Positions 21,341 to 32,800 of a stretch of 64,000 nt of DNA are shown here, in pieces (within the stretch, counting starts at the first letter, position 1; each line of letters starts with the position of its first letter). Source of the DNA: Platanthera guangdongensis (Eukaryota > Streptophyta > Magnoliopsida > Asparagales > Orchidaceae); assembly GCA_039583875.1 (NCBI GenBank), contig CM077158.1, forward strand, positions 241,289,447 through 241,353,446. Reading direction: 5' to 3'. The position numbers were made by a program, and so were the translations under genes. The notes beneath the pieces were generated by a model. That model did no database searches, was not told the DNA's origin, and saw only the letters and a list, made by a program, of their open reading frames with translations.

Positions 21341-24300
21341 CCCGCAAGCTGGAGCGTACAAATCGTATGCACCAAGCTTGGACAAGCATTGATAGAAGGA
21401 TGCTTTGGGAAGAGCCTTTGTGAGGACATCAGCAACTTGTTCCGTCCCTGGAACATGCTTTAAAACGAGCTTCTTCATTTGAACTTTCTCTCGAACGAAG
21501 TGGCAATCGACTTCAATGTGCTTCGTTCTTTCGTGGAAGACTGGGTTCTTGGCGATATGTATAGCCGCTTGGCTATCACAAAGAAGTAGAGCAGGAGAAG
21601 GTAATTTTACACCCAGGTCAGTGAGCAGACTTTCAAGCCATGTGAGTTCGGATACAACAGAAGCCATTGCGCGGTATTCTGCCTCAGCAGATGAGCGAGC
21701 AACGACCGCTTGTTTCTTACTTCTCCATGTAACCAAATGTCCCCCAAAGTATGTGCAGAAACCACTAGTAGACCGCCGGTCATCAAGAGAGCCCGCATAG
21801 TCCGCATCAGAGTATGCCACTAAGGTAGGAGCAGACGAGGAAGTCCGGTACACAAGTCCTTGACCCGGGGCTGTTTTTAAGTACCTCAGAATGCGTTCAA
21901 CTGCCAGAAGATGAGACTTGCGAGGAGAGTGCATGTATCGACTGACAAGACCAACAGCAAAGGAAATATCTGGTCGGGTAACAGTAAGATAGATCAACTT
22001 TCCAACAAGTCGTCGATAATATTCAGGGTTCTGGAGAAGAAGATCCGAGTCAGAAGCCTGGGCACACAACTTGTGGTTTACATCCATAGGGGTATCACAT
22101 GGCTTACACCCTAAGAGGCCAGCATCATGAAGAAGATCAGTACAGTATTTCCGTTGAGAGAGAGAAAGGCCGTCCGGTCGCCTGGCAACCTCAAGACCCA
22201 GAAAATATCGCAGAGTCCCCAGGTCCTTTGTCTGAAAGACCGAGTTCAGATGTGCTTTGACTGCATGTATCCCTTGTGAGTCATCTCCTGTGATGATGAT
22301 GTCATCAACATATACTAATAAAAGGACCGTCCCTGATGGTCGGTGACGAGTGAAGAGCGAGAAGTCTGCCGAGCTTCGGCTAAAGCCGACAGCGCGAAGC
22401 ACTTTACTGAATTTCTCAAACCAGGCCCGGGGAGATTGTTTGAGACCATACAGAGCCTTGTGAAGGCGGCAAACCTGAGACTCCCCCGTGGTCTCAAACC
22501 CGGGCGGTTGTTGCATGTAGACCGTTTCCTGGAGATCCTCATTCAAGAAAGCATTCTTAACATCCAGCTGAAAGAGAGGCCACTGGCGATGAACAGCGAC
22601 AGAGAGGAGGACCCGAACGGTATTGAGCTTGGCGACCGGAGAAAAGGTTTCCTCATAGTCGAGCCCCTGTTGTTGAGTGAAGCCGCGAGCGACAAGGCGA
22701 GCTTTCAGACGGTCGATCGTCCCATCAGCAGCATGTTTGATGACAAATACCCACTTGCACCCAACCGGTTGCTGACCCGGAGGGAGGGGAACAACGGACC
22801 AAGTCTGGTTAGCCCAGAGAGCAGACATCTCCTCTTCCATGGCCGCCCGCCAGCCCGGATGTTGAAGCGCCTCCTGTACAGAGTTAGGAACAGAAACCGA
22901 AGAAAGAGAAGTAGCAAAGGTGTGCAGAGGGGGAGAGAGGCGATGAAGAGAGACGTAGGCCTCCAGAGGATGGGCAGTGGGGGGCGGTACCTGATCAGAG
23001 GGGCGCGAAGTGTCCATGGCAGAGGTCGGCGGCAGAGGGGCAACGGAACAGGAAGGGCGGCGAGAGTAGACCCGGATAACGGGCGGTTTGGGGGTAGGAG
23101 CGGGGATAGGAGAGAGCGGGGGTGGTGGTGGAGTAGCGGGAATAACGGGACGAGGGAAGGACGGCGGGAGAGGAGGCGGGGGGGTCGCAGGAGGGGAGGG
23201 AGCAGGAAAGAACGGTTCGTCTTCCCGGAAGGTGACGTCCGCAGAAACAGTGACCTTGCCGGTGGCGGGTGAGTAACAAACATAGCCCTTCTGGGTGTGG
23301 GAGTAGCCAACGAAAATGTGTTTCGCCGCCCGAGGGTCCAATTTATCGGAGGCAGGCCCGAGGCAGTGGACGTAGCAGGTGCTGCCGAAGATACGGGGCG
23401 AGAGAGGGAAAGCCGGAGTGGAGGGAAACAGGATGCTGAAGGGAGTCGCATAATTGAGGACAGAGGAAGGGAGGCGATTAATGAGAAAGCAGGCAGTGGA
23501 GACCGCAAAGTTCCAGTAGGCTTTAGGAACATGCATTTGGATCATGAGGGAGCGGGCAACATCCAAGAGATGGCGGTTTTTGCGTTCGGCAACCCCATTT
23601 TGTTGCGGGGTATACGCACAAGAGGTTTGATGAAGAATCCCGTAGTCCGTACATAAGGTGGTAAATTCGTGGCTGGTGTACTCGCGGGCGTTATCAGTAC
23701 GGAGAGTTTTGAGGGTGGTATGGAATTGTGTCCGGGTCGCGAGGACAAAGGCCCGAAACACCCGGGGAAGCTCGGAGCGTTCGCGAAGTAAGTAGAGCCA
23801 CGTGGTGCGTGAATGATCATCAATAAAGGTGAGAAAATAACGATAACCACATATACTAGGAACCCGAAAGGGTCCCCAAATATCCGAATGAACAAGATCA
23901 AAAGGAGACGCACTCCGAGTACAATGCGAAGGAAACGAAGAACGTGGCTGTTTGCCGAGAATACATGAATCACACTGAAAAGAAGTAAACGAAAGATCCG
24001 GAAGAGCCCGCTGGAGAACTGGCAGAGGGGCATGACCAAGGCGGCGATGCCAGGCAGTGGAGGAGACGGAAGACAGAGCGAGTGGAGAGGCATCGAGAAG
24101 GTAGAGCCCATTCCGCAGCTGACCTTTACCAATGGTAGTCCGCGTCCGCCGATCCTGTATAACAAAAGAAGAGGAAGTGAATATAACAGAACAATCCAAG
24201 TCATGCGTAAGACGCCCAACAGAGAGTAAGTTAAAAGGGGAACTCGGAACATGAAGAGCCGAGCGAAGAAGGAGAGAGGGGTGGATAGAAAGATCGGCCG

Positions 24301-25447
24301 AGCCGGAGACAGGAACCATCGCCCCATTGGCCACGGTGATGGACTGCGGATAAGGAGAACCCGAGTACGCGGCAGGCCGTTGCGAAGTGATGTGATGAGT
24401 AGCGCCAGAGTCCATAATCCAACCCGGGCTGTGGGAGAGACAGGCAGTACCTGTGTGGGAGACGGAGGCGACGGAAGCCGAGGGGGGGTTGAGCAGCCCC
24501 TGGAGATGCTGGAGCTGAAGACGGACGGTCTCGAGATCCGGAGGAGCGTCAGCAACGGCAGAAGCCGTCGGGCGAGGGGGGTAGCCGATCTTCTTGTAAC
24601 AAGCTGCCTCAAGATGGCCATCCTTACCGCAGAAGGAGCACTTGGGCCGGCCACGGCCGCCACGGCCACGGCCCCGCGAGCCCGACCGTCCCCCCCGAGT
24701 AGAAGTGGGAGGAGAGGGTAAGAGCGGAGGGGCATGCTGAAGGAGAGCCGGTGGAGAAGGAGCTGGAGGATCTGGAGGAGGCGAGACTCGGAGAAGCATG
24801 GAGCAGACATCCGAAAAAGAGGGCGTAGTAGGAGCGGCCAGGACCTGAGCACGAAGGCTTTGAAGATGAGAAGGAAGTCGAGCCATAAGGATGGCAATGC
24901 AAGCAGCTTCCTTCTGAGCCCGCTGAGCAGCAAGATCAGTGGTCGGTGGCTGGTGCTGGATCCAGGCTTCAGCAAGAGTTTTAGCCCGAGCAACAAAGGA
25001 TGTCATATCTGAGGTGCCGCCAGCGTCGAGAGTGAAGAGATCAGTGAGGATGTCATAAAGATGCTGGAGGCTATCGCGGCCAGAATACAAGGAATGGAGC
25101 TCATCCCACATAGCCTTGGCGGTGTCGTGGTACATAGCCATTTGATAGGGCTCACCATCCAAGGAGTTCAGAATCCAAGTTTGAACACGACTGTCATTAC
25201 GAAGCCACTCATCCGGAGGTGGAGAAGGAGGTGCCTGAGTAAGGTGCAGGAGAAGGCCCTTAGCCTGGAGAACCCGCCGAACCGAATGGACCCAAGGAAT
25301 AAAGTTCTTCTTGCCAGAAAGAGAAATGGTTGTGATCCGGAGCTCGTCACGGAGGTCGACAGAACAGGCCGGGCGGTCTGGAGGACAGGCCGGATGGTCA
25401 GGGGGCGGACTGGCCGCTGAGCTGGGAGAAGTACCAGAGGAAGTCAT
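21341..25447 (-). CDS. Copia gag-pol polyprotein, intact (element 2)
   Basis: A single frame of about 1,370 codons from ATG at 25447; an upstream TTG-initiated extension is not needed. It encodes every activity for retrotransposition by the copia route. Gag spans about residues 20-240; the zinc knuckle CSFCGKDGHLEAAC is near 270; the protease DSGATHH near 345; the integrase zinc motif and core (HSDIWG, RTDNAREY, QQNGVAERKN) about 450-640; a Pro-rich linker follows, then reverse transcriptase about 880-1120 with YVDDIIITGDD; RNase H about 1210-1350 with SDADYAG, SSAEAEY and CDSQAA. All listed catalytic residues are present. The order protease-integrase-RT-RNase H defines Ty1/copia. The stop (about 21326-21341) lies at the 3' LTR border. 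Confidence 0.95.
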
Positions 25448-25547
25448 GAAGACAGGCCGCAACCCTTAGACGGGTAGAGAAGAAGGCCGCGGATAGAGGA
25501 ACAACCGGGCAGACGGAGACAGGCCGGGCGACCAGGAGACGGCAGAA

Positions 25548-25930
25548 GATCGCGACCAAGATGCAAGCGGAAAGGAGACAGCTCGCACGGTCAGGCAGAT
25601 CGTATGCGCCGGACTGAGACAGGGCGCGCCGGACTGAGACAGGTCGCGCCGGACTGAGGCAAGGCGCGTCGGACTGAGAAAAGTCGCGCGCCGAGGAGAG
25701 GAGAGGAGATCGCGACCAAGACGCAGGCGAGAAGGAGGCAGCCCGCACGGTCAGGCAGATCTGAACAGCGCCGGACAGAGACAGGCCGCGCCGGACTGAG
25801 ACAAGTCGCGCCGGACTGAGGTAAGTCGCGCCGGACTGAGAGAGGTCGCACGCCGAGGAGAAGAGAGCAGATCGCGACCAAGATGCAGGCGGGTAGGAGA
25901 CAGCCCGCACGGTCAGGCAGATCGGAAGCA
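25548..25930 (-). repeat. Tandem repeats in copia element 2 leader
   Basis: The word GATCGCGACCAAG recurs at about 25549, 25709 and 25870, so the higher-order unit is about 160 bp. Within it, GCGCCGGACTGAGACAG-type 18-bp words repeat several times. This is the untranslated leader between primer site and gag, parallel to the arrays in element 1. Confidence 0.8.
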
Positions 25931-26253
25931 GCGGACAAAGAAGAGAGACCGCGGCGGATAGAAAGGAGGCCGCGACACGGAGAGAAAAGAGGCCGCGGCG
26001 GATAGAAAGAGGCCGCAGCTATCAGGAAGAAGGTGGTCCCACGGAGAGAGGCTATAAAAGCAGGAAGGGGGGGAAGGTAGAAGGTGGATCCACGGAGAGG
26101 AAAGCAGAGCAGAGGGAAGCGGACTAAAGAAAACAGGCCGCCAGGAAGCGCGGCTAGAACCAAAACAGGCCGCAGAAACAAGCCGCAGGAGGAAGACCGC
26201 GAGAGTGTTTACACAGTGCGGTTAGACAGGGGCAAACCGCGAGGGTCGCAACC

Positions 26254-26267
26254 TGGCTCTGATACCA
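26254..26267 (-). promoter_or_regulatory. Primer binding site, copia element 2
   Basis: TGGTATCAGAGCC on the minus strand directly follows the 5' LTR and matches the initiator tRNA-Met 3' end complement. Confidence 0.88.
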
Positions 26268-26443
26268 TGTAGAGATGGCCTGAAACTTGTGTATATTGAT
26301 TGAGTATGTAAATACAAAGAGAGTATACAAATATATAGGAGATAAAGAGAGGAAACAAATCCTATACAAGATGTGGGACTAAAGAGGAGAGAACAAGAAA
26401 AAAGGGCCCAAAACATGGGCCTAATACATGGGCTATTCTAACA
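26268..26443 (-). repeat. 5' LTR of copia element 2
   Basis: 176 bp, from TGTTAGAATAGCCC to CTCTACA on the minus strand, flanked at its outer end by target duplication GTATC. Confidence 0.93.
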
Positions 26444-26448
26444 GTATC

Positions 26449-26866
26449 ATTAAAGGCAAGTTTTACCGTACTACAATTAGACTAGTGATGTTCCATGGTT
26501 CTGAGTGTTGGGCACAGAATTATGTACATGGGCAAAAAATGGGAGTTGCGTAGATCAGAATGCTCGGGTGGATGTGTAGACACGCAAGATTGCAATTGTA
26601 GAGATGATGTGAGAAGCTCGATTAAGATGGTTCGGACACGTACAAAGGAGACCATTAGAGACATTTGCTAGGCGTTGTGAGAGTTTAGCTACTAGGTATG
26701 ATAAACGGGGGAGAGGTAGACAAAAAAGACTTGGAATGAAACTATAAGGAAAGACATTATGTAATTAGGTATTAGTGAGATTATGACTAGATAGGGCGCA
26801 ATGGTGACAAATGATCCATATGCCAACCCCACTATGGTGGGATAAAGGCATGGGTGTTGTTGTGTA
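26449..26866 (+). pseudogene. RTE-type LINE fragment, 3' piece
   Basis: It continues the LINE split by copia element 2. It reads LKGKFYRTTIRLVMFHGSECWA, then degenerate pieces resembling the conserved C-terminal region that ends RTE polyproteins, and finishes with the tail GGGTGTTGTTGTGT. Frameshifts and stops are present. The junction with the 5' piece is seamless once the copia element and one GTATC are removed. Confidence 0.8.
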
Positions 26867-27636
26867 TAATCTTTTTGTATGAAAATGTTGCAATGGCTTA
26901 TTTAAAACTGCATTCATGATAGATTTGAAGGGAATGCAGATCTTGTTTTGGCTAGAATAAAAAAATTGGCTCGATTTTTTATACATATACTGAGTTTGTT
27001 AAAAGATTTTCCTGATGCATGCTTCTTTCACCCTTTTTAAAGATACACAAAACTGTCTCTTATTAATTCAGCTGCAGTATTACTGCATATGACTATTATT
27101 ATTATTATTTTCATTTTTCACTTAACTTTTTTTATGTTGTGTTTGAGGTATTTGTGTTTTTATGTCAATCCGTTTGTCCAATGCATGTGGATATACAATC
27201 TCATATGTCAACCATTAAACCTAAATATTGGTTGATGATTTAGGGTTTATTTAACGGAATGGTTTATTTATGCTGACGTTTATCTATTCCTGCTCAATTA
27301 TTCCTCTTTTACTTGAATATATTTCCGAAATTTCCCATGGAGAATAGCTAGGAAAAAATCCAGAAAAGATTTTCGACTAGAAAGTGTTGTGTGACTCCAT
27401 ACATCCTTAACATAATCATTCTTTAGTTTATTTGTTTTAACTTTTAACATCGCCACACGTCCATCTTAGCATTTCCATTTTAATCACATTCAACTTTGAT
27501 CAACAACTTTTTTTACAGTCCGATGCAAGGAACCATACAAAATCATCACCCTAATTGTGACTTTATAAAAAAAAGTTATATTTTCGGCATTTTATTCATT
27601 TGTAACTCTTAAAGGTTACATAATCATCTATATTAT
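26867..27636. other. Unassigned B-C intron sequence
   Basis: AT-rich with no gene and no clear repeat boundary. It contains a (TTA)n run near 27100. Confidence 0.5.
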
Positions 27637-29800
27637 TGTTGAGGGTCACTTGATTTTTCCCCAGTCCAGAGAATCGGACCGCATTAGCTCGAGAGTGAGC
27701 CGAGCGCATAAACAGTCAAACAAAAACCAAGCAGCAAAGACACTAGGCGCTTTAGCGTGGAAAACCCGGAAATGGGGAAAAACGTGGTTGGATCTGTGTC
27801 GGGCCGAAATTCACTAGTTCCTTTGAAGTTACAAGAGTTTGAGATCTTCAGAGAGTGAAAGGTCACCTCTCGGTTTACAAGCTTTGAAGGCAAAAAAGGA
27901 ACAAAAAGACAGTCTTAGAGCGTCCACTAGAACCGCTCTTCAGCTCCTTTGTTGATGCTTGTGAGAGTGTCCACTGGAGCCTTGAGCGTGAGCAAACTTG
28001 AGAGCGAATAGAGGGAGAATTCAGAGCAAAAAAACGATATAAATCTCACGTCTTCGCCAGAAAACCTCAGTGTTATCTCTTGTCTCTCTCGTTGTTTATC
28101 TTCAAATGAAGGTCTGGGGTTTTTTTATAGTTTTCCAGAAGAAACGTGCTGGTAGTTGCGGCCAGCTAAATTTGAAGTTAACGAATGGCGTTGCTTCGTT
28201 CTGGCCACCTGGATAAACGATTTTTCTAAAATGACGAACATGCCCCCCGAGCGGTCTGGGGGGCCTGGGCAAGTTACCCAACTGTGGCGAAGGAAGTTGG
28301 AGAAGACGGGGTGTCGGCCGTGCGTGCGGGAGGGGAGACGTTGTGCGCGCGGGAGGGGAGACGTGTGCGTGCATGGGGCCATGTGTGTGTGTGTGTGTTG
28401 CCTTGCGCACGCGATCTGGCGTGCGCGCAAGAGGAGGTTGCGCGCAAGCGCGGGGGAGATGTCGTGTGCACGGCCTTGCCCAGGTGTGCGGGGAAAGGCA
28501 GCGTGCGCGCAGGGAGAGCAAGGAGAGGTCGCGCGTGGGTGGCCTTGCGCGCGCTCGGAAAGAGGCCGCATGCGCGGCAGCGCGCGAACGGCCTCGGGCG
28601 CGCGCATTGTTATCAGTATCGCGATCCGGATCGTGGGATTTTACAATCTCACGATCCAAATTTTGTAAATTGATCGAGATCTTACCTAGGATCTAAATCG
28701 GCACATCTACAATTGGGATCGCGATCCGGATCTTAGGATCTTTAGGCTCGCGATCCCGATCCGATTATATCGGTTTGGTCAAAGGTAACTAGAAATATGT
28801 CCAACCTTATCCCGTTCTCATTCAACCAGTCCACCGTTCATAACTCATTGCTTAACCATATCCTAATCTCATCCTCATACCCCCATCACAGAATCATATC
28901 ATGTCGCTTTACTGTATCCCAAGTGTCGATTGACGACTGCAAACGGAGGTCAAGAGCGACATCTTTGGTTGCTTCCAATCAAAATAATGTCTTCTTTTTC
29001 CTTCCTTACCAGGTTCTATTTCAAGTGGTGTCAATCTTATCTTATATTTTTGCGTATGAGCAATCCAGTGGTCTGTAATCTAGTAGCTTCTTGCTTCCTA
29101 CTTCAAGCTGATGACTTCTCTTCCTGTATAGCGTACGAGCAATCTAGAGGTTATAAATCCAGTATATAAGCAATTCAGGCTTCCTGCTTCCTACGTACGA
29201 GCAATCCAACAGTCTGGGTTCGTCTTCCTGCTTCTAGGCTTGCACTAATCCATCAGTCCAGATTTGTTTTTATTGTTAGTATGCATTGGGTATCCTACCT
29301 GAACCTGAAATTGAACTTAACACGATATTATCTTTTTGATTTAGTTATTCAAAATTGTTTAATAAAATTATTCACATACTTCTCAATTTATTGATTTTTT
29401 GTTAATTGACCATGTAATTGAATGATACAAAATTCAATTTTATACTTTGTCTTAATTTATGAATGTTGTAGAATCTTGCGATTCTCGATCTGATCCTAAC
29501 TACAAACGATTCCACCTATGATCTCGATCCTAAAAACCTTGAGCGTGCACGCGGGAAGGCCTTGCACACAGCATTGCGCACGCGTGCAGGCACGGAGGCC
29601 GTGTGTGGTGTGCGGCCTCGTGGATCCATGTGCGATGTTATGTGCATGCTTTGTCTGAGCCCCCCTTTAAGTGATTTTGCGGCCCTTCGAGCGAGCGTGG
29701 TTTACCCACGCGACTCACTCGGTCGAGCTGACTTGCTTAAGCGCTTCGGTCCGCTTTGACTCGGATATTTTTAGTGGGGGCCCATCAAATGTGTCCTAAT
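27637..29800 (-). repeat. GC-rich LTR-like repeat, copy 1, with insertion
   Basis: It aligns with 35024-36355 once a segment of about 930 bp (28605-29537) is removed. Read on the minus strand it starts near TAGGACACA, has a TATA-like TATAAAAAAA at about 28121-28130, and ends CCTCAACA, consistent with a TG...CA LTR. The left part carries the shared block GAGTGAGCCGAGCGC. The middle is a GC-rich tract of degenerate GCGCGCGGGAG and CGGCCTTGCGC modules. It may be the 3' LTR of an otherwise lost element or a solo LTR; the right end is approximate. Confidence 0.6.
28605..29537. mobile_element. AT-rich insertion inside LTR-like copy 1
   Basis: Absent from the matching place in copy 2 (around 36130). 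It starts with clusters of GATCC/GGATC (ATCGCGATCCGGATCG) and ends with ATCTCGATCC, so both ends share a degenerate inverted GATCC-rich theme. No clean target duplication, no coding domain and no known superfamily signature were seen. Confidence 0.45.
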
Positions 29801-29839
29801 TTTCGCGGGTCGTGAATTGTAAAGAGACGAGCCAGAAAT

Positions 29840-32800
29840 TTTTAACTTTAATCGCGCGCCCTCTTATAGAGACGAGGAGCGAATACAAAAAGGAAACGGA
29901 AAATACTAAAATTGCGACATCCAAATATAGAATAGAATAAATGTTAAACATAGAATAGAATAAACGTTAAATATTCTCTGTGATCTCGGTGGGCCCATGT
30001 GATATTCTTGCCCGACGCATGTAGACTTGCCATTTGGGCCCGTCCTCATGCAGATCCATAACAATTCCGTCATCAGGAAAATGTGTCTTGTCCTCAAGGC
30101 AGTAATCGGCGAACTGGTGGCGGAAGTCCAAGCCACAAGAACCTCCTCTGATGTATGGTCGCCCGGAGTGCGGCATCGGCGATCGAGGATTGAGGCGGGG
30201 TAGCAAGGCGCCTCTCCGGAAAGGTCGAGATCGGACGGGATGTGATCCGTGGTGGAGTGCTCGCCCACCACTCGTCGTAGTTATGAGACATGAAAGACCG
30301 GGTTGATAAGGCTCCCGCTTGGGAGGTGTAGGCGATAAGCGACTGCCCCGATGCGGACGAGGACCTCAAATGGCCCGAAGAATCGGGGGGCCAATTTTGG
30401 CCACGGTCGGCGGGCCACCGAAAGCTGACGATAGGGGTGGAGCTTCACAAAAACCTTCTCTCCTACTTCGAAGGAGAGGTCCCGGCGTTTCCTGTTGGCA
30501 AAGAAAATCATCTTCTGTTGGGCCCGTTGGAGGTGGTGCTTCAGATGATCCAGAATAGTGTCCCTGTCGCGCAGAGCGGTGGACAGGCTTTCCACCTGGC
30601 ATTCCCTGAAAGGTGGCGGACGATGGACGGGGGAAGCCGACCGTAAACGACCTCAAACGGGGTAGTGTCGGCCGCCTGATGGGGGGCGGTGTTGTACGAG
30701 TGCTCGGCCCACCAAAGCCACTTGGCCCAACTGCGCAATTGCTCCCCCCCCCCCCCACGAAGCAACGGAGGTAAGTCTCTAAGCATCGGTTGAGGACCTC
30801 TGACTGGTCATCGGTCTGGGGATGATATGTTGTGCTCATGTGTAGTCGGGTGCCCTGCAGGCGGAACAGTGTCGTCCAGAAGGTACTCAGGAAGAGCGGG
30901 TCCCGGTCGCTTACGATCGACCGGGGAAACCCGTGGAGGCGCACAACCCCCTGGATGAAGCGGTCGGCGACTGTGGCTGCAGTGTATGGATGGCGGAGGG
31001 AACGAAATATGCATACTTCGATAGTCGGTCCACTATGACCAGAATGCAGTCGTACCCCTGGGAGCAGGGCAGCCTTGTGATGAAGTCTGTGGCGATGTCG
31101 TCCCATACGCGGTCGGGGATCGGAAGGGGATGAAGTAGACCCCCCGAAAAAATGACTTCATACTTGGCCTTCTGGCAGACGAGGTAGGCGGCCACGAAGG
31201 CTTTAACCTGTCGAAACATGTGAGGCCAATAGAGCGAGGCTGCCAGTCGTCGGTACGTCGGGTAAGCACTTCAGTGTCCCCCTGTCGGGGAGGCATGAAA
31301 CTCCACTAATAGTCAGGGAATGCTGGGGGAGGATGGGGCGAGTACGAGGCGGCCCTTGAAGAGTAGGCGGTCGTCCACCAATGAGTAAGGTGGGTGGGCG
31401 GAGGCACTTGCAAGGAGAGCTGTCCGGATACCGTTGAGTGTCGGGTCCGCTTCCACTTCCCGTTGGAGGGCATCTGCATCCTCCAAGACCAGCCGGGAGA
31501 TGGCTGCAACTATGGGGCTACGCGAGAGAGCGTCGGCTGCGCAGTTCGCCTTCCCGGACCGGAACTCGATGCTAAATTCATAGCCCAGTAACTTAGCCAC
31601 CCACACATGTTGGGCGGGCGTAGCAATCTTCTGCTGCAGGAGGTAGTGGAGGTTGTGGTGGTCGGTGCAGACCACGAATCGTCATCCCAGGAGGTAAGGC
31701 CATCGGAGCTGTAGTGCGAGGACGAGGCCCATGAGCTCGTTCACATGCGCTGATTGGCTGCGGATGGTATCCGACTAAAATAGGCCACCGGGCAGCCGCC
31801 TTGCATGAGTACGGCCCTTACGCCCATGCCTGACGCGTCGCATTCTACGAGGAAGGGCTGGGAGAAGTCCGGCATTGCTAACACCGGGGCACGAACCAGA
31901 GCTTGCTGAAAAGAGACGAAGGCAGCGGAGGCCGCTGCCGACCACTCGAAGGGTCCCTCGGCTGACTTCTTCAAGAGCTGAGTGAGGGGTCGGGCAATCG
32001 AGTCGTATCCCTGGATGAACTGTCGGTAGTACCCCGTCAAGCCCAGGAACCCGCGAACATCACGGAGAGATGATGGGGTTGGCCACTGGAGAACCGCCTC
32101 GATCTTGTCGTTGTCCATCGCGACTCTTGCAGCGGATATGGTGTGCCCTAAGTAACACACCTTCGAAACCCCAAACGAGCATTTTGTTGGGTGGAGCTTG
32201 AGGTGGTGGTGTCGGAGAGTAGCCAATGTCTGACGGACGTGTTGTAGATGCTCCTGCCAAGAAGAACTGTAGACCAAGATGTCATCAAAAAACAAGTGCA
32301 TGCTGGCGAAGTACCGGCCAAAAGATGTCGTTCATCGTGGCCTAGAAAGTGGTCGGCGAGTTAGTCAGGCCGAATGGCATAACCAAGAACTCGTAGTGGT
32401 CATCATGGGTCCGAAAGGCCGTGGCGACGTCAACTGGCCGAACGCGAATCTAGTGGTAGCCCGCACTGAGGTCCAGCTTGGTGAAAATGGTGGCACGGTG
32501 GAGCTTGTCCAAAAGCTCCTGAATTACAGGGATTGGGTACTTGTCTGGGACTGTGGCCTTGTTGAGCTCCCGATAGTCCACGCAAAAGCGCCAGCTGTCA
32601 TCCTTCTTCCTAAACAAGAGGGTCGGGCTGGAGAAAAAACTTGCACTGGGGCGGATGAGGCCCCCCATCAACATGTCGTGTACGAGCCTCTCGATCTCGT
32701 CCTTCTGCACGTGCCCGTAGCGGTACGGGCGGACCGAAACTGCCGCCACACCGGGCTGAAGAGGGATGGTGTGATCATGTGATCGGGCCGGTGGTAAGCC

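Larger units (their letters stand above)
21161..26443 (-). mobile_element. Ty1/copia retrotransposon, element 2, intact
   Basis: A complete 5,283-bp element on the minus strand with target duplication GTATC (21156-21160 and 26444-26448). The 176-bp LTRs differ at one base. It has a tRNA-iMet primer site, a leader of about 820 bp with repeats, one uninterrupted gag-pol and the purine tract GCGGGGGAG (21337-21345 on the complement). It is inserted in an RTE LINE relic and lies in the B-C intron in the same direction as the receptor-kinase gene. By sequence it is the one potentially autonomous element in the window. Confidence 0.95.

Noticed and set aside
22343..24996. Long open frames of 484, 309 and 275 codons overlapping the gag-pol of copia element 2
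   Set aside because: They are other-frame or opposite-strand readings of the polyprotein caused by its GC-rich codons; their composition is low-complexity Ser/Leu/Pro or Arg/Gly.
28102..28696. Pro/Arg-rich frames in the GC-rich LTR-like repeat
   Set aside because: All frames are open because of GCGC modules; copies 1 and 2 do not conserve the amino-acid sequence.
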